NCBI RefSeq assembly: GCF_018130695.1
Contig: NZ_JAFCJX010000031.1
Coordinates: forward strand, 38,725 to 102,724
Direction of reading: 5' to 3'
DNA from: Bradyrhizobium jicamae
GTDB taxonomy: Bacteria; Pseudomonadota; Alphaproteobacteria; Rhizobiales; Xanthobacteraceae
DNA length: 64,000 nucleotides
Shown: piece after piece, positions 7,511 through 16,753 of the stretch
Position numbering within the stretch: the stretch's first letter is position 1
Layout: each line of letters begins with the position of its first letter
Notes under the pieces: model-generated
Told to the model about the DNA's origin: nothing
What the model saw: only the letters and a program-made list of their open reading frames with translations
Databases searched by the model: none
Program-made: the position numbers and the translations under genes

Positions 7511-10500
7511 TCATTGCGCTTTAGCGAGCCGCCGGGTCGCCTCGCCGCTCAGGAAGCGGCGCAGCGCGGCGGGCTTCACCGGTTTTAGCAGGATTTCGCA
7601 GCCGCGTGCTTTCGCTGCGTGGCGAACCTCCTCGCTGCGATCGCCGGTGATCAGCAGCGCACGGACGTTCCGCCCGGAGACGCGCCGGAGATCATCGAGG
7701 AAGTCGAGGCCGTTGCGGCCACCATCGAGGTGATGATCGAGGAGCACGACATCCGGCGGCTGCGCGGACGCAGCCGCCATCGCTGCAGTGGGGTCGGGCG
7801 CAGTCACGACCTGATGCCCCCACCCGCCGAGCAGCGCCGCAAGCCCCTGCAGGATCGCGGCGTCATTGTCGAGGCAGAGCACCTTGAGGGGCTGCTCGGC
7901 CGGCAACGGTACAGCCGCGGCACGCGCAGGGCGCAGCGTGACGCCGGGACCGGATGCCAGAGGAATGGTCACGGCAAAGCAGGAGCCCTGATCGGGACGC
8001 GAGCGAACGTCGATGCTGTGCCCGAGCAGACGCGAGATGCGGTCGACGATCGCAAGCCCGAGGCCGAGGCCCTTGTCGGAAGCGGGCACGAGCCGCTGGA
8101 ACTCCTCGAAGATCCTGGCGCGATCGGCCTCGGCGATTCCGATGCCGGTGTCCCAGACCTCGATCCGGAGCGCGCCGGCCTTGCGCCGGCAGCCCAGCAG
8201 GATGCGGCCCTTCGGGGTGTAGCGCACCGCATTCGACAGCAGGTTCTGCAGGATTCTCCGCAGCAGATGCGGATCGCTCCGCACCACGCACGCGCTCTCG
8301 ACGACGCGCAACGACAGGCCGCGCTCGCGCGCCATGGCGCCGAATTCCACGCTGAGCTGTGCCAGCAGATCGGCGATCGGAAAGTCGACGGGCTCGGCGC
8401 GCACTGCGCCGGAATCATAGGAGGAAATGTCGAGCAGCGTATCCAGCATATGCTCGGTCGAGCGCAACGCCGTGATCGCGCTGCCGGCCAGCGTCCGTTC
8501 CTTGTCGCCGGCGGTCGGCTGCGCACGCAGGCTCTCGTCGAGCGCCGACAGGAACAGCCGCGCCGCATTCAGCGGCTGCAGCAGATCATGGCTGGCTGCG
8601 GCGAGGAAGCGGGTCTTGCCGAGATTGGCCTGCTCGGCGTCGGCCTTGGCGCGCTCCAGCGCTTCGGTCCGTTCGCGGACGCGCAGCTCCAGATCCTCGT
8701 TGGCGCGGCGCAGCGCCTCGGCGGCGCGATGCCGTTCGGTGACGTCGGCATAGGTCGAGACGTAGCCACCCTCGGGCGTGCGATCATAGACGATCTCCAG
8801 CACCGTGCCGTCGGGCCGCTTGCGCTCGTAGACGTAAGGCCAGATCGTCGTCGCGACGTCGCGATTGACCAGCAGCGCTGCGAATTCGGCAGCCCCATAT
8901 TCGCCGCGGTCGACGTTGAACGCGATCAGGTCGGCGAGCGGCAGGCCGACGCGCACGAAATCGCGCGGCAGATCGAGCAGCTCGATGAAGCGGCCGTTCC
9001 AGGCCGAGATGTTGAAATCAGCGTCGAAGGCACAGATGCCCTGCGGCACACTTTCCAGCGTGCTCTGCAGCAGATGACGGTTGAAACGCAGCGCCTCGGA
9101 GGCCTCGTCCAGCATCTCCATCGCCGCCCGCCGCGACAGCGAATGCCCCTCCAGCGAGGCCGCGGTCACCACGCGCGCCGACGCCGCGCCGATCGCGCCG
9201 GCCAGCAGGTTTTCGGTGAAGCGGATCGAATCGAGATCGACCAGTCCGGAAGGATCGAGCGGCGGCGCGCGGCCGGCGCGACGTGCTGCCAGATAGGTGT
9301 CGAAGGCGGCCCCGCCACGCTCGGCCCCGACAAAACGGATCGCGAGCGCGCGCAGATCATCGAGCCGGATCACCACACGCGACGACAGGACCGATGCAGT
9401 TCCGAGTTCCGCGTCGTGCGTGAACGCAGCCGCCTGGTTGCGCTCGATGGTCGATTGTCGACCGAGCAGCGAGAACAGTGTGAAGCAGACGATGTTGGCG
9501 CCAAGACTCCACAGCGTCGCGTGCGAGATCGGATCGAGCCCTTCGAGACCGAACAGCGCGCCCGGCTTGAGCCAGGGCACCAGCCCGTCATGCGCGACCG
9601 GCGCGAGCGCCGGCCATAGCAGGCCGGCGGACGGCAGCAGCAGCGTGTAGGCCCAGACGACGAAGCCGACCGCGATGCCGATGGAAGCACCGGCCTTGTT
9701 GGCGCGACGCCAGAACAGCCCGCCGATGAAAGCCGGGCCGAACTGCGCCACCGCGACGAATGACAGCAAGCCGATCACCGTGAGCGGATAGCCCTGATTG
9801 ACCAGCCGATGCATCAGATAGGCAAACAGCAGGATGCCGACGATCGAGAGCCGGCGCACCGCCATCAGCGTGCGCGACACCGACCAGTCGGCGGCGCGGC
9901 GGCCGAGGAAGCGCCAGCGCAGCAGCAAGGGCATGATGACGTCGTTGCAGAGCATCGTGCTGAGCGCCACCGCGGTCATGATCACCATGCCGGTCGCGGC
10001 CGACAATCCGCCGAGGAAGGCGATCATGCTGACGGTCTCGGCGCCGGAGGCGATCGGCAGCGAGATCACATAGGTGTCGGGATCCATCATGCCGCCGAAC
10101 CGCGCCAGGCCCGCGGCAGCGATGGGCAGGATCAGCAGACTGAAGGCGGCGAGATAGAGCGGATAGAGCCATCTCGCGGTGCGGGTATGGGCGGGCTGTT
10201 CGTTCTCGACGATCGCGACATGAAAGGCTTGCGGCAGACAGAGGAATGCGATCGCCGAGATGATGATCGTTGCCGGCCAGACCGGCTGGCCGAGATCGAA
10301 CGCGACGACGCGTTCGAGCTGCGGATCGGCCCGCACCTGCGCCAGCAATTCGGCAGGCCCGCCGGCGATGCCGAACAGCACGAACAACGCCACGACAAGG
10401 AAGGCGACCAGCTTGACCACGCTCTCGAACGCGATCGCCAGCATCAGGCCGCGATGGTGCTCGCTGGCATGAACGTGGCGGACGCCGAACACGATTGCGA

Positions 10501-11032
10501 ACAGCGCCATCGACGCCGCGACGGCAAAGGCGGAATCCTGCCAGAAGTGCATCGCGGCAATGCTGGCGCGCTCCGGCTGCAGGATCAGATAGTCAAAGCT
10601 CTTGCCGACGGCTTTCAGCTGCAGCGCGATGTAAGGCAGCACGCCGAGCAGCGAGGCCAGCGTCACCAGTGCGGCGAGCGACTGGCTCTTGCCGTAGCGC
10701 GCGGCGATGAAGTCCGAGATCGAGGTGACGTTCTGCGCCTTCGCAATCGCGATCACCTTGGCCAGCAGCGGCTGCGCGAACAGCAGCACCAAGGTCGGGC
10801 CGATATAGATCGTCGCGAAGTCGAGCCCGCTGGTCGCGGCGCGGCCGACCGAGCCGTAGAAGCTCCAGGAGGTGTTGTAGACCGCGAGCGTGAGGCAATA
10901 GCTGACCGCGGCCGCCCAGGAATTCGCAGGCACCAGCGGACCAGCGGCGCTGCGCCGGTCGCCCCACCAGGCGATCAGGAACAGCGCGGTCACATAGGCC
11001 GCCGAAATGGCAAGAACGAACCAGCCCTGCAA
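7511..11032 (-). CDS. mctS: Hybrid sensor histidine kinase with sodium:solute symporter-like sensor domain, MctS-like
   Basis: An 1173-residue membrane kinase. Residues 1 to about 500 form a 13-helix symporter-like domain (SSS/SLC5 fold), then a PAS region (GICAFDADFNISAWNGRFIE), a coiled coil, and a HisKA domain with the phospho-accepting His at about residue 814 (AAASHDLLQPLNAAR). Next comes the ATPase domain (NLLSNAVRYTPKG, WDTGIGIAEAD, GLGLGLAIV). A C-terminal receiver domain has Asp near 1098 (VVLLDHHLDGGRNG). Kinases of this CrbS/MctS type couple transport-like substrate sensing to phosphorelay. Its partner regulator is at 6757 and the likely target symporter at 11125. Confidence 0.87.
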   Translation of the reverse strand: MQGWFVLAISAAYVTALFLIAWWGDRRSAAGPLVPANSWAAAVSYCLTLAVYNTSWSFYGSVGRAATSGLDFATIYIGPTLVLLFAQPLLAKVIAIAKAQNVTSISDFIAARYGKSQSLAALVTLASLLGVLPYIALQLKAVGKSFDYLILQPERASIAAMHFWQDSAFAVAASMALFAIVFGVRHVHASEHHRGLMLAIAFESVVKLVAFLVVALFVLFGIAGGPAELLAQVRADPQLERVVAFDLGQPVWPATIIISAIAFLCLPQAFHVAIVENEQPAHTRTARWLYPLYLAAFSLLILPIAAAGLARFGGMMDPDTYVISLPIASGAETVSMIAFLGGLSAATGMVIMTAVALSTMLCNDVIMPLLLRWRFLGRRAADWSVSRTLMAVRRLSIVGILLFAYLMHRLVNQGYPLTVIGLLSFVAVAQFGPAFIGGLFWRRANKAGASIGIAVGFVVWAYTLLLPSAGLLWPALAPVAHDGLVPWLKPGALFGLEGLDPISHATLWSLGANIVCFTLFSLLGRQSTIERNQAAAFTHDAELGTASVLSSRVVIRLDDLRALAIRFVGAERGGAAFDTYLAARRAGRAPPLDPSGLVDLDSIRFTENLLAGAIGAASARVVTAASLEGHSLSRRAAMEMLDEASEALRFNRHLLQSTLESVPQGICAFDADFNISAWNGRFIELLDLPRDFVRVGLPLADLIAFNVDRGEYGAAEFAALLVNRDVATTIWPYVYERKRPDGTVLEIVYDRTPEGGYVSTYADVTERHRAAEALRRANEDLELRVRERTEALERAKADAEQANLGKTRFLAAASHDLLQPLNAARLFLSALDESLRAQPTAGDKERTLAGSAITALRSTEHMLDTLLDISSYDSGAVRAEPVDFPIADLLAQLSVEFGAMARERGLSLRVVESACVVRSDPHLLRRILQNLLSNAVRYTPKGRILLGCRRKAGALRIEVWDTGIGIAEADRARIFEEFQRLVPASDKGLGLGLAIVDRISRLLGHSIDVRSRPDQGSCFAVTIPLASGPGVTLRPARAAAVPLPAEQPLKVLCLDNDAAILQGLAALLGGWGHQVVTAPDPTAAMAAASAQPPDVVLLDHHLDGGRNGLDFLDDLRRVSGRNVRALLITGDRSEEVRHAAKARGCEILLKPVKPAALRRFLSGEATRRLAKAQ

Positions 11033-11124
11033 GGAGCCCTCACTGATGCGATCGACCCGCGGCGCGTGATGACACGCCGCGGGCCGCCGATACTAGAGCG
11101 TTTTCCGGCCGCGTGGGTGCCGGA

Positions 11125-12615
11125 TCAGGCCGCTTCGCTGGCCGGGCGCGGTTGCGCGATGGCCTTGAGCCCCAGATTGACCACGACCGCGACCACGACA
11201 TTGAGCGCGAGCGCGAGCAGGCCGGTATAGATCGCGACCTTGCCGGCGCCGAAGTCGATGCTGTGCAGCGGCTTCAGCCCGTCCGACCACGCCAGCCACG
11301 AGCCGCCGGCAAGGCCGACCGCCCAGCCGATCAGCAGCGAGGTGCTGGAGAACCAGTTCAGATAGAGCCCGAACACCAGCGCCGGCAGCGTCTGCAGGAT
11401 CCAGAGGCCCCCGAGCAGTTGCAGGTCGAGCGCGAACTGCGTCGGCATGAACAGGATCGCCAGCAGCGCCCCGACCTTCACCAGCATCGAGGTGACCTTG
11501 GCGACCTGGGCCTCGCCGGCCGGGGTGACGGCAGGGTTGATCCAGACCTTCCAGAAGTTGCGGGTGAACAGATTGGCCGCGCCGATGCTCATCACCGCGG
11601 CCGGCACCAGCGCGCCGATCGCGATCGCAGCGAAAGCGAAGCCTGCAAACCAGCCCGGGAACAGGGTCTTGAACAGCTCCGGCACGACGTCATTGTTGCT
11701 GGCAAGCTTCAGCCCCGCCGCATGCCCCATGTACCCCAACAATGCGAGCAGACCGAGCAGCAGCGTATAGGCCGGCAGCAGCACCGCGTTCTTGCGAATG
11801 GTGTTGCCGCCCGACGAGGCGAAGATGCCGGTCAGGGTGTGCGGATACATGAAGGCCGCGAGCGCCGAGCCGAGCGCCAGCGAGGCGTAGGGGAACACCT
11901 GCGCCGGAGACAACAGCGTGCCGCCGGAGCCCTTGGCCTTGAAGGCGGTATCCGCCGCGGTGAAGATCTCGCCGTAACCTCCGAGCTTGGACGGCACGAT
12001 CGCGATCGCCGCGATCACCACGATGTAGATCATGATGTCCTTGACGAAGGCGATCAGCGCCGGCGCACGCAGGCCCGACGAATAAGTGTAGAGCGCGAGC
12101 ACCAGGAACGCCGCGATCAGCGGCAGCTCGCCATGCAGGCCGAGCGCCTTGATGGCGACCTCCATGCCGATCAGCTGCAGCGCGATGTAGGGCATCGTCG
12201 CGACCACGCCGGTGGCGGCGACCGCAAGCTCGAGGCTGCGCGAATTGTAACGGCCGCGCACCACGTCACCGGCGGTGACGTAGCCCTTGTCCTTGGCGAC
12301 TTTCCACAACACCGGCATCACCGCAAACACGAAGGGATAGACGATGATGGTGTAGGGCAGCGCGAAGAAGCCGTAGGCGCCGACCGCATAGACCAGCGCC
12401 GGCACCGCGATCACGGTATAGGCGGTGTAGAAATCGCCGCCGACCAGGAACCAGGTGATCCAGGTCCCGAACTTGCGGCCGCCAAGGCCCCATTCGTCGA
12501 GATGGGCGAGCGTCTCCGGCTTGCGCCAGCGCGAGGCGACGAAGCCCATGCCGGTGACCAGCACGAAGAAGGCGATGAAGACGGCGAGTGCGGGGGTGTC
12601 GACATCAGTCAGCAT
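11125..12615 (-). CDS. mctP: Sodium:solute symporter, monocarboxylate permease MctP-like
   Basis: A 496-residue inner-membrane symporter of the SSS family with about 13 hydrophobic segments; the region GLGGRKFGTWITWFLVGGDF is the conserved first-helix pair. In Rhizobium leguminosarum MctP takes up lactate, pyruvate, acetate, propionate and alanine and is switched on by MctSR, whose counterparts lie immediately downstream here. The ATG at 12615 lies inside the end of the DUF3311 gene (11-bp overlap), so the two are almost certainly co-translated. No clear sigma-54 site was found upstream. Confidence 0.85.
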   Translation of the reverse strand: MLTDVDTPALAVFIAFFVLVTGMGFVASRWRKPETLAHLDEWGLGGRKFGTWITWFLVGGDFYTAYTVIAVPALVYAVGAYGFFALPYTIIVYPFVFAVMPVLWKVAKDKGYVTAGDVVRGRYNSRSLELAVAATGVVATMPYIALQLIGMEVAIKALGLHGELPLIAAFLVLALYTYSSGLRAPALIAFVKDIMIYIVVIAAIAIVPSKLGGYGEIFTAADTAFKAKGSGGTLLSPAQVFPYASLALGSALAAFMYPHTLTGIFASSGGNTIRKNAVLLPAYTLLLGLLALLGYMGHAAGLKLASNNDVVPELFKTLFPGWFAGFAFAAIAIGALVPAAVMSIGAANLFTRNFWKVWINPAVTPAGEAQVAKVTSMLVKVGALLAILFMPTQFALDLQLLGGLWILQTLPALVFGLYLNWFSSTSLLIGWAVGLAGGSWLAWSDGLKPLHSIDFGAGKVAIYTGLLALALNVVVAVVVNLGLKAIAQPRPASEAA

Positions 12616-12781
12616 CGCGCACGCTCCTGTAGACGATCCAGGTGAGGAGCGAGGTCAGCGGCACCCAGGCGAGCTGATACCAATAGAAGAACGGGAAGCC
12701 GAACAGCATCGGCTCCTTGATATTATAGAAGGGCACGATCATCAGGCCGACAAACGGCAGCAGCAATAGCAGGCGTATCAA
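12605..12781 (-). CDS. DUF3311 small membrane protein, symporter partner
   Basis: A 58-residue gene with a TTG start at 12779-12781 preceded by GAGGAGAGC. The product begins MIRLLLLLPFVGLMIVPFYN, contains KEPMLFGFPFFYWYQLAWV, and consists of two hydrophobic helices with a short charged tail (RSVRDAD). This is the DUF3311 pattern; such genes usually sit directly ahead of SSS symporters and may act as a small subunit, as YhdT-type proteins are thought to do for PanF. Its stop codon (12605-12607) lies inside the first codons of mctP, an 11-bp overlap typical of translational coupling. Confidence 0.82.
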   Translation of the reverse strand: MIRLLLLLPFVGLMIVPFYNIKEPMLFGFPFFYWYQLAWVPLTSLLTWIVYRSVRDAD

Positions 12782-12991
12782 GCTCTCCTCCCCATGTCAT
12801 GAGAATGCGCGCTTCAATGCGCGCGACTTGCGTCCGCTATAGCGCCGATCGGCGTTTTCCCTGCCCCCTACATTCGCTCCGCGTCACCCCCATACTTTCG
12901 TATCGCCGGCCTCTTCCCAAGTGGGTGCGCCTCCGTTCTATTTGTCGGAGCAAGACGGCACCGAAGGTTGCGCTGGGAATGCGCGACGCAG

Positions 12992-13756
12992 CTAGACGGG
13001 GTTCAGGTGCGCTTGGAAGAATCGCGCGACGCGGCCGACCGCGTCAGCGGTCATCGGATCGTCGTCCGAGAAGTCGAAACCATGAGCCTTGCCTGGATAT
13101 CTGACGATCTCCGCTGATGCGCCGACCGCTTTACCGAGCCTGACCAGTTCCTCACCCTTGGCGAGGGGCACGTTGCGATCGGCCTCGCCATGCAGTTCGA
13201 TCAGGGGCGGCAGACGCTTCACATCAGTCGCGATGTCCTTGGGTATGCCACCGTACATCACCGCCAGTGCTGACACGCGCTCGTCGCGCGCGGCCGTCAC
13301 TGCGGCAACGTAACCGCCGAGCGAGAAGCCGAGTAGACCGATCCCGCCCGAACCGTGCGCACCGCGTACCGCCGTCAGCACGGACGAGGTGCGTTCGGCC
13401 CAGGCATTGAATCTTTCGCTCTCGTAAGCCTCTCGGCGCGCAGGCGAGGTCATCTTCCCAAGCAACTGCGCGTCGGTGTCAGTAAAGTAACGGGCGAGAT
13501 AGGCATCGATGCCGCCTGCAGTCAGCGCGTTGACATGACGCTCATAGGCCCGCCGGTTGAGGTCAAAGCCGCGCGATCCGTGCAACAGGATGACCGCAGG
13601 GCGCTTGCCGCCCCTGTCCGCTGCGTAGCGGGTCACTGCGACCTGGCCTTCGCCGGCGTCAACGGCAAGCATCTCGGCTGTGGCCGCGGACAACGGGCGC
13701 GACGCCGCCGCAAGTGCAAGGCCGCCAAGAAGGCTTCGTCGATTGATGATCGGCAT
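12992..13756 (-). CDS. Exported dienelactone hydrolase-family protein
   Basis: An alpha/beta hydrolase of the dienelactone hydrolase family, about 254 residues from the ATG at 13756. The N-terminus (INRRSLLGGLALAAASRPLS) is a likely Tat signal peptide, so the enzyme is probably periplasmic. Visible motifs are LLHGSRGFD (oxyanion region), LLGFSLGGYVAA with the nucleophile as Ser rather than the classical Cys, LHGEADRNVP (acid) and KAHGFDF (His). Longer starts up to 13822 are open but would place extra residues before the signal peptide. The substrate is unknown. Confidence 0.78.
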   Translation of the reverse strand: MPIINRRSLLGGLALAAASRPLSAATAEMLAVDAGEGQVAVTRYAADRGGKRPAVILLHGSRGFDLNRRAYERHVNALTAGGIDAYLARYFTDTDAQLLGKMTSPARREAYESERFNAWAERTSSVLTAVRGAHGSGGIGLLGFSLGGYVAAVTAARDERVSALAVMYGGIPKDIATDVKRLPPLIELHGEADRNVPLAKGEELVRLGKAVGASAEIVRYPGKAHGFDFSDDDPMTADAVGRVARFFQAHLNPV

Positions 13757-13835
13757 CGGGGCATCCAGCGAGGCGGTTTCGGAAGACATCAGAGACGGCG
13801 CGGAGGGCGAACAACATAGCATGGCATTTCGCCGC

Positions 13836-15083
13836 TCACGCCGAATTGAGCGCCCGGTAGATCGCGCGCTCGAAGGCGCGATAGACGCCGAGCGAGCGCG
13901 GATCGGCGAACGGCAGCACCTGCATCATGATCACGCCGGCGAGGCCTGCGGCCGGATCGATCCAGTAATAGGTGTTGTAGAGCCCGGCCCAAGTCATGCT
14001 GCCGGCCTTGCGTCCATCGGCCCCGGCGTCGAGATTGATCATGCCGCCAAAGCCCCAGCGCAGCCGCCTGTGCGGGAAGAAATCGACATCGGCCGATATG
14101 GCCGGATTGGTCGTCTTCATCACGCCGGCCTCGAGATCGCCGATCTGGTTGGCCGCCATCAGCTCAACCGTCCGCGGCCGCAGGATGGTCTTGCCGCCAA
14201 GGCTGCCGCCATTGAGCAGTGCCTGCAGCAGCGTGAGATAATCGGGCGCGGTGGAATAGATGCCGCCGCCTCCCGAGAACACTTTTGTCGCGCTCGGCTT
14301 TTCCTGCGGTTGTGGCACCAGCTTTCCTTTATCACGGACATGCAGATGCGCCTCGCGGGCGCGCTGCGTCTCGGTGATCGTGAAGCCGGTGTCGTTCATG
14401 CCGAGCGGATGGGTGATGTTGTCGTGGAAATAGCGATCGATCGTGCTGCCGCTTGCGATCTCCACCAGCCGCCCGACCCGATCGATGCTGCCGCCATAGG
14501 CCCATTTGCTGTCGGGTTCGAACATCAGCGCGCTGCGCGGCAGGCCCGCATTGGCCCGCGCCGCCTTTCTGTAGCGGCCGACATTTGGATCCCACAGCGG
14601 ATAGCTGAAGCCCGAGGTGTGGGTCAGCAGATTGCGCAGCGTGATCGGGCGCCGCGCCGGGCGCAACTGCGGCACGCCCTTCGCATCGAAGCCGATCAGC
14701 ACCTGCGGGTCGGCCAATGACGGATCGATGCTGGCGGCGGGCTCGTCGAGTTTGAGCTTGCCCTGCTCGACGAGTTGAAGTGCCGCGACCGCGGTCAACA
14801 GCTTCACCATCGAGGCGATGCGGAACACAGTGTCGACGGACATTGTTGCGGGCGCGCCGAGTGCACGGGGGCCAAAGGCGCCCTCATAGATGGTCGCGCG
14901 TGCGGTCGCGGCCATGGCGACAACGCCAGGTACCTCGCCCGCTTCGACCTTGGCCTTCAGGACGGCATCGACCTCACCGCTCGCGGCGAGCGCCCGCAAT
15001 GGCGCGGCATGCGCGGCGGACAAGCCGGCCGCGGCCATCACGGCCGCATGCGCCATCAGCTCGCGTCGATTGAGCTGCCCCAT
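13836..15083 (-). CDS. Exported serine hydrolase, beta-lactamase class C/EstB family
   Basis: A 415-residue protein with a Tat-like leader (LNRRELMAHAAVMAAAGLSA), then a serine beta-lactamase-fold domain. The SxxK tetrad is SMVK at residues 91-94, LLTHTSGF follows, and YGGS near residue 200 fits the YxN/YxS position. This family includes esterases, D-aminopeptidases and true beta-lactamases; the lack of a clean KTG triad argues against assuming a beta-lactamase. It is transcribed on its own, divergent from the gene at 15254. Confidence 0.83.
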   Translation of the reverse strand: MGQLNRRELMAHAAVMAAAGLSAAHAAPLRALAASGEVDAVLKAKVEAGEVPGVVAMAATARATIYEGAFGPRALGAPATMSVDTVFRIASMVKLLTAVAALQLVEQGKLKLDEPAASIDPSLADPQVLIGFDAKGVPQLRPARRPITLRNLLTHTSGFSYPLWDPNVGRYRKAARANAGLPRSALMFEPDSKWAYGGSIDRVGRLVEIASGSTIDRYFHDNITHPLGMNDTGFTITETQRAREAHLHVRDKGKLVPQPQEKPSATKVFSGGGGIYSTAPDYLTLLQALLNGGSLGGKTILRPRTVELMAANQIGDLEAGVMKTTNPAISADVDFFPHRRLRWGFGGMINLDAGADGRKAGSMTWAGLYNTYYWIDPAAGLAGVIMMQVLPFADPRSLGVYRAFERAIYRALNSA

Positions 15084-15253
15084 CGGTTGCGGGCTCCCTC
15101 CCCGGCCGTTTCGAATCGGAGCCTACAACGGCTGGGATCGAGCAACCATGACCGGAAGAGCACATGTTCAAACCGGATCAGGTGCGCTAGTGATACCTCC
15201 TCATCCAAAATCCATGTGCCCACGCGCACATCGCGCCCAACGAGTGACCCCTG

Positions 15254-15556
15254 ATGGCCGACGCCGACCTCAACGCCGTAATCCGACAGACCGTCAAAGC
15301 CCAAACCAAGGCCGTGATGGCCGCCGCGAAGAAGCAGCAGACCCAATGGACGGCCCGGGCCGCCAAGGCCAAGGACAAGGACGCCAAGGCGCGCTTCAAG
15401 TTTTTGGCCAAGAGCACCGCGTTGAACGCCGCCGCAACGACCAAGCGGCTGCAGAACTCGGCCGAGAGCGCCGCCGAGGCCTATGTCCGCGCCATGAAGC
15501 GGGCGATGGAAGAGCCGCTGCCGACCAAGAAGCCGGCGAAGAAGGAAGAGGCCTAA
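15254..15556 (+). CDS. Small Ala/Lys-rich hypothetical protein
   Basis: A 100-residue highly charged, probably all-helical protein (MADADLNAVIRQTVKAQTK at the start, a Lys-rich end KKPAKKEEA). Alanine and lysine are strongly enriched, as in histone-H1-like or nucleoid-binding proteins, but no domain is recognisable. It sits 33 bp upstream of the glutathione S-transferase gene on the same strand and may be co-transcribed with it. Its function is unknown. Confidence 0.7.
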   Translation: MADADLNAVIRQTVKAQTKAVMAAAKKQQTQWTARAAKAKDKDAKARFKFLAKSTALNAAATTKRLQNSAESAAEAYVRAMKRAMEEPLPTKKPAKKEEA

Positions 15557-15589
15557 AGCCATTCCGGGAACGCTGCAGGAGGAGTCCCG

Positions 15590-16231
15590 ATGCTCACCGT
15601 CCACCATCTCGGCAAGTCGCAATCGGAGCGGATCGTCTGGCTGTGCGAGGAGCTTGGCATCCCCTATGAGCTGAAGCACACCGTGCGCGATCCCGTCACC
15701 ATGCTGGCACCCGCCGACTACAAGGCGCTGCATCCGATCGGGGCAGCGCCTGTCATCACCGACGGCGATCTGGTGCTGGCGGAGTCCGGCGCCGTGGTCG
15801 AGTACATCATCGGCAAATACGGCAATGGAAGGCTGACGCTGAAGCCGGATCATCCGGACTTCGCGAACTATCTGTACTGGTTCCACTTCGCCAACGGCAC
15901 GCTGCAGGCGCAGATGGGCCGCAGCATGATCCTGAACCGGCTCAACCTGCCATCAGACAATCCGATGCTGGTCGCGACCAAGGCGCGGGTCGACCGCTCC
16001 TTTGATCTCGTCGATGCGCGGGTGCGCGACGCCAAATATCTGGCGAGCGACGCGTTCACTGCGGCCGACATCATGATCGGCTTCTCGCTGACCACGATGC
16101 GATACTTCCTGCCCTATGACCTGAAGCGCTGCCCCAACATTATCAGCTATCTCGGCCGTATCGCCGAACGCCCCGCTTATCGCCGCGCGATGGAGAAGGG
16201 CGATCCGGGCATGGCGCTACTCTTGACCTGA
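15590..16231 (+). CDS. Glutathione S-transferase family protein
   Basis: A 213-residue cytosolic GST. The N-terminal thioredoxin-like domain shows VHHLGKSQSERIVWLCEELG, the conserved cis-Pro region IGAAPVITDGD and the gamma-glutamyl-binding ESGAVVEYI. The C-terminal helical domain contains FTAADIMIGFSL, the N-capping motif of the hydrophobic core. The start has AGGAGG well placed upstream. A 7-bp gap separates it from the DUF1697 gene, suggesting a joint transcript. The substrate is not predictable. Confidence 0.9.
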   Translation: MLTVHHLGKSQSERIVWLCEELGIPYELKHTVRDPVTMLAPADYKALHPIGAAPVITDGDLVLAESGAVVEYIIGKYGNGRLTLKPDHPDFANYLYWFHFANGTLQAQMGRSMILNRLNLPSDNPMLVATKARVDRSFDLVDARVRDAKYLASDAFTAADIMIGFSLTTMRYFLPYDLKRCPNIISYLGRIAERPAYRRAMEKGDPGMALLLT

Positions 16232-16238
16232 GGCACGC

Positions 16239-16751
16239 ATGCCCCGCTATGTCGCGCTGCTGCGAGCGGTGAATGTCGGCGGCACCGGCAAGCTGCCGAT
16301 GACCGAATTGAAGGCGATGTGCGTCGACGCAGGCTTTGCCGACGTCGCGACCTACATCGCCAGCGGCAATGTGGTGTTCTCGTCAAAACTCGGCGCAGCC
16401 AAGGTGAAGACAGCGCTGGAGGCGCGACTGCAGGCCTATGCGGGAAAACCGGTCGGCGTCGCCGTGCGCACCGCCGAGGAAATGGCCGCGGTGCTGAAGG
16501 CCAATCCGTTCCCGAAGGAGCCGCCGAACCGGACCGTTGCGATCTTCCTCGACGAGGCGCCGCCGAAAGACGTGCTCAAGGAGATCAAGGGTCAGCAGGA
16601 CGAGCAGGTCCGGCTGGGCAAGCGCGAGATCTATGTCGCCTATCGCAACGGCATGGGACAATCGAAGCTCAGGATTCCCGCGGCCGCCCAGGGCACCGCT
16701 CGGAACATCAACACGATCGCAAAGCTCGCCGAGATGGCGGCGGGCGAGTAG
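16239..16751 (+). CDS. DUF1697 family protein
   Basis: A 170-residue protein with the DUF1697 signature at the start (RYVALLRAVNVGGTGKLPMT) and the following ATYIASGNVVFSS. The end carries RNINTIAKLAEMA, where many members have a RNWNT-like motif. The biochemical role of the family is unknown. It follows the GST gene by 7 bp and is convergent with ilvA; the two stop codons are only 2 bp apart. Confidence 0.9.
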   Translation: MPRYVALLRAVNVGGTGKLPMTELKAMCVDAGFADVATYIASGNVVFSSKLGAAKVKTALEARLQAYAGKPVGVAVRTAEEMAAVLKANPFPKEPPNRTVAIFLDEAPPKDVLKEIKGQQDEQVRLGKREIYVAYRNGMGQSKLRIPAAAQGTARNINTIAKLAEMAAGE

Positions 16752-16753
16752 GC

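Noticed and set aside
7619..9619. Long plus-strand open frame of 666 codons opposite the hybrid kinase gene
   Set aside because: It is antisense to a clearly conserved kinase, its translation is rich in Arg, Gln and His without domains, and GC-rich codon bias produces such mirror frames.
13836..15083. Calling the serine hydrolase a beta-lactamase resistance gene
   Set aside because: SxxK is present but a convincing KTG motif is not; the family is mostly esterases and peptidases.
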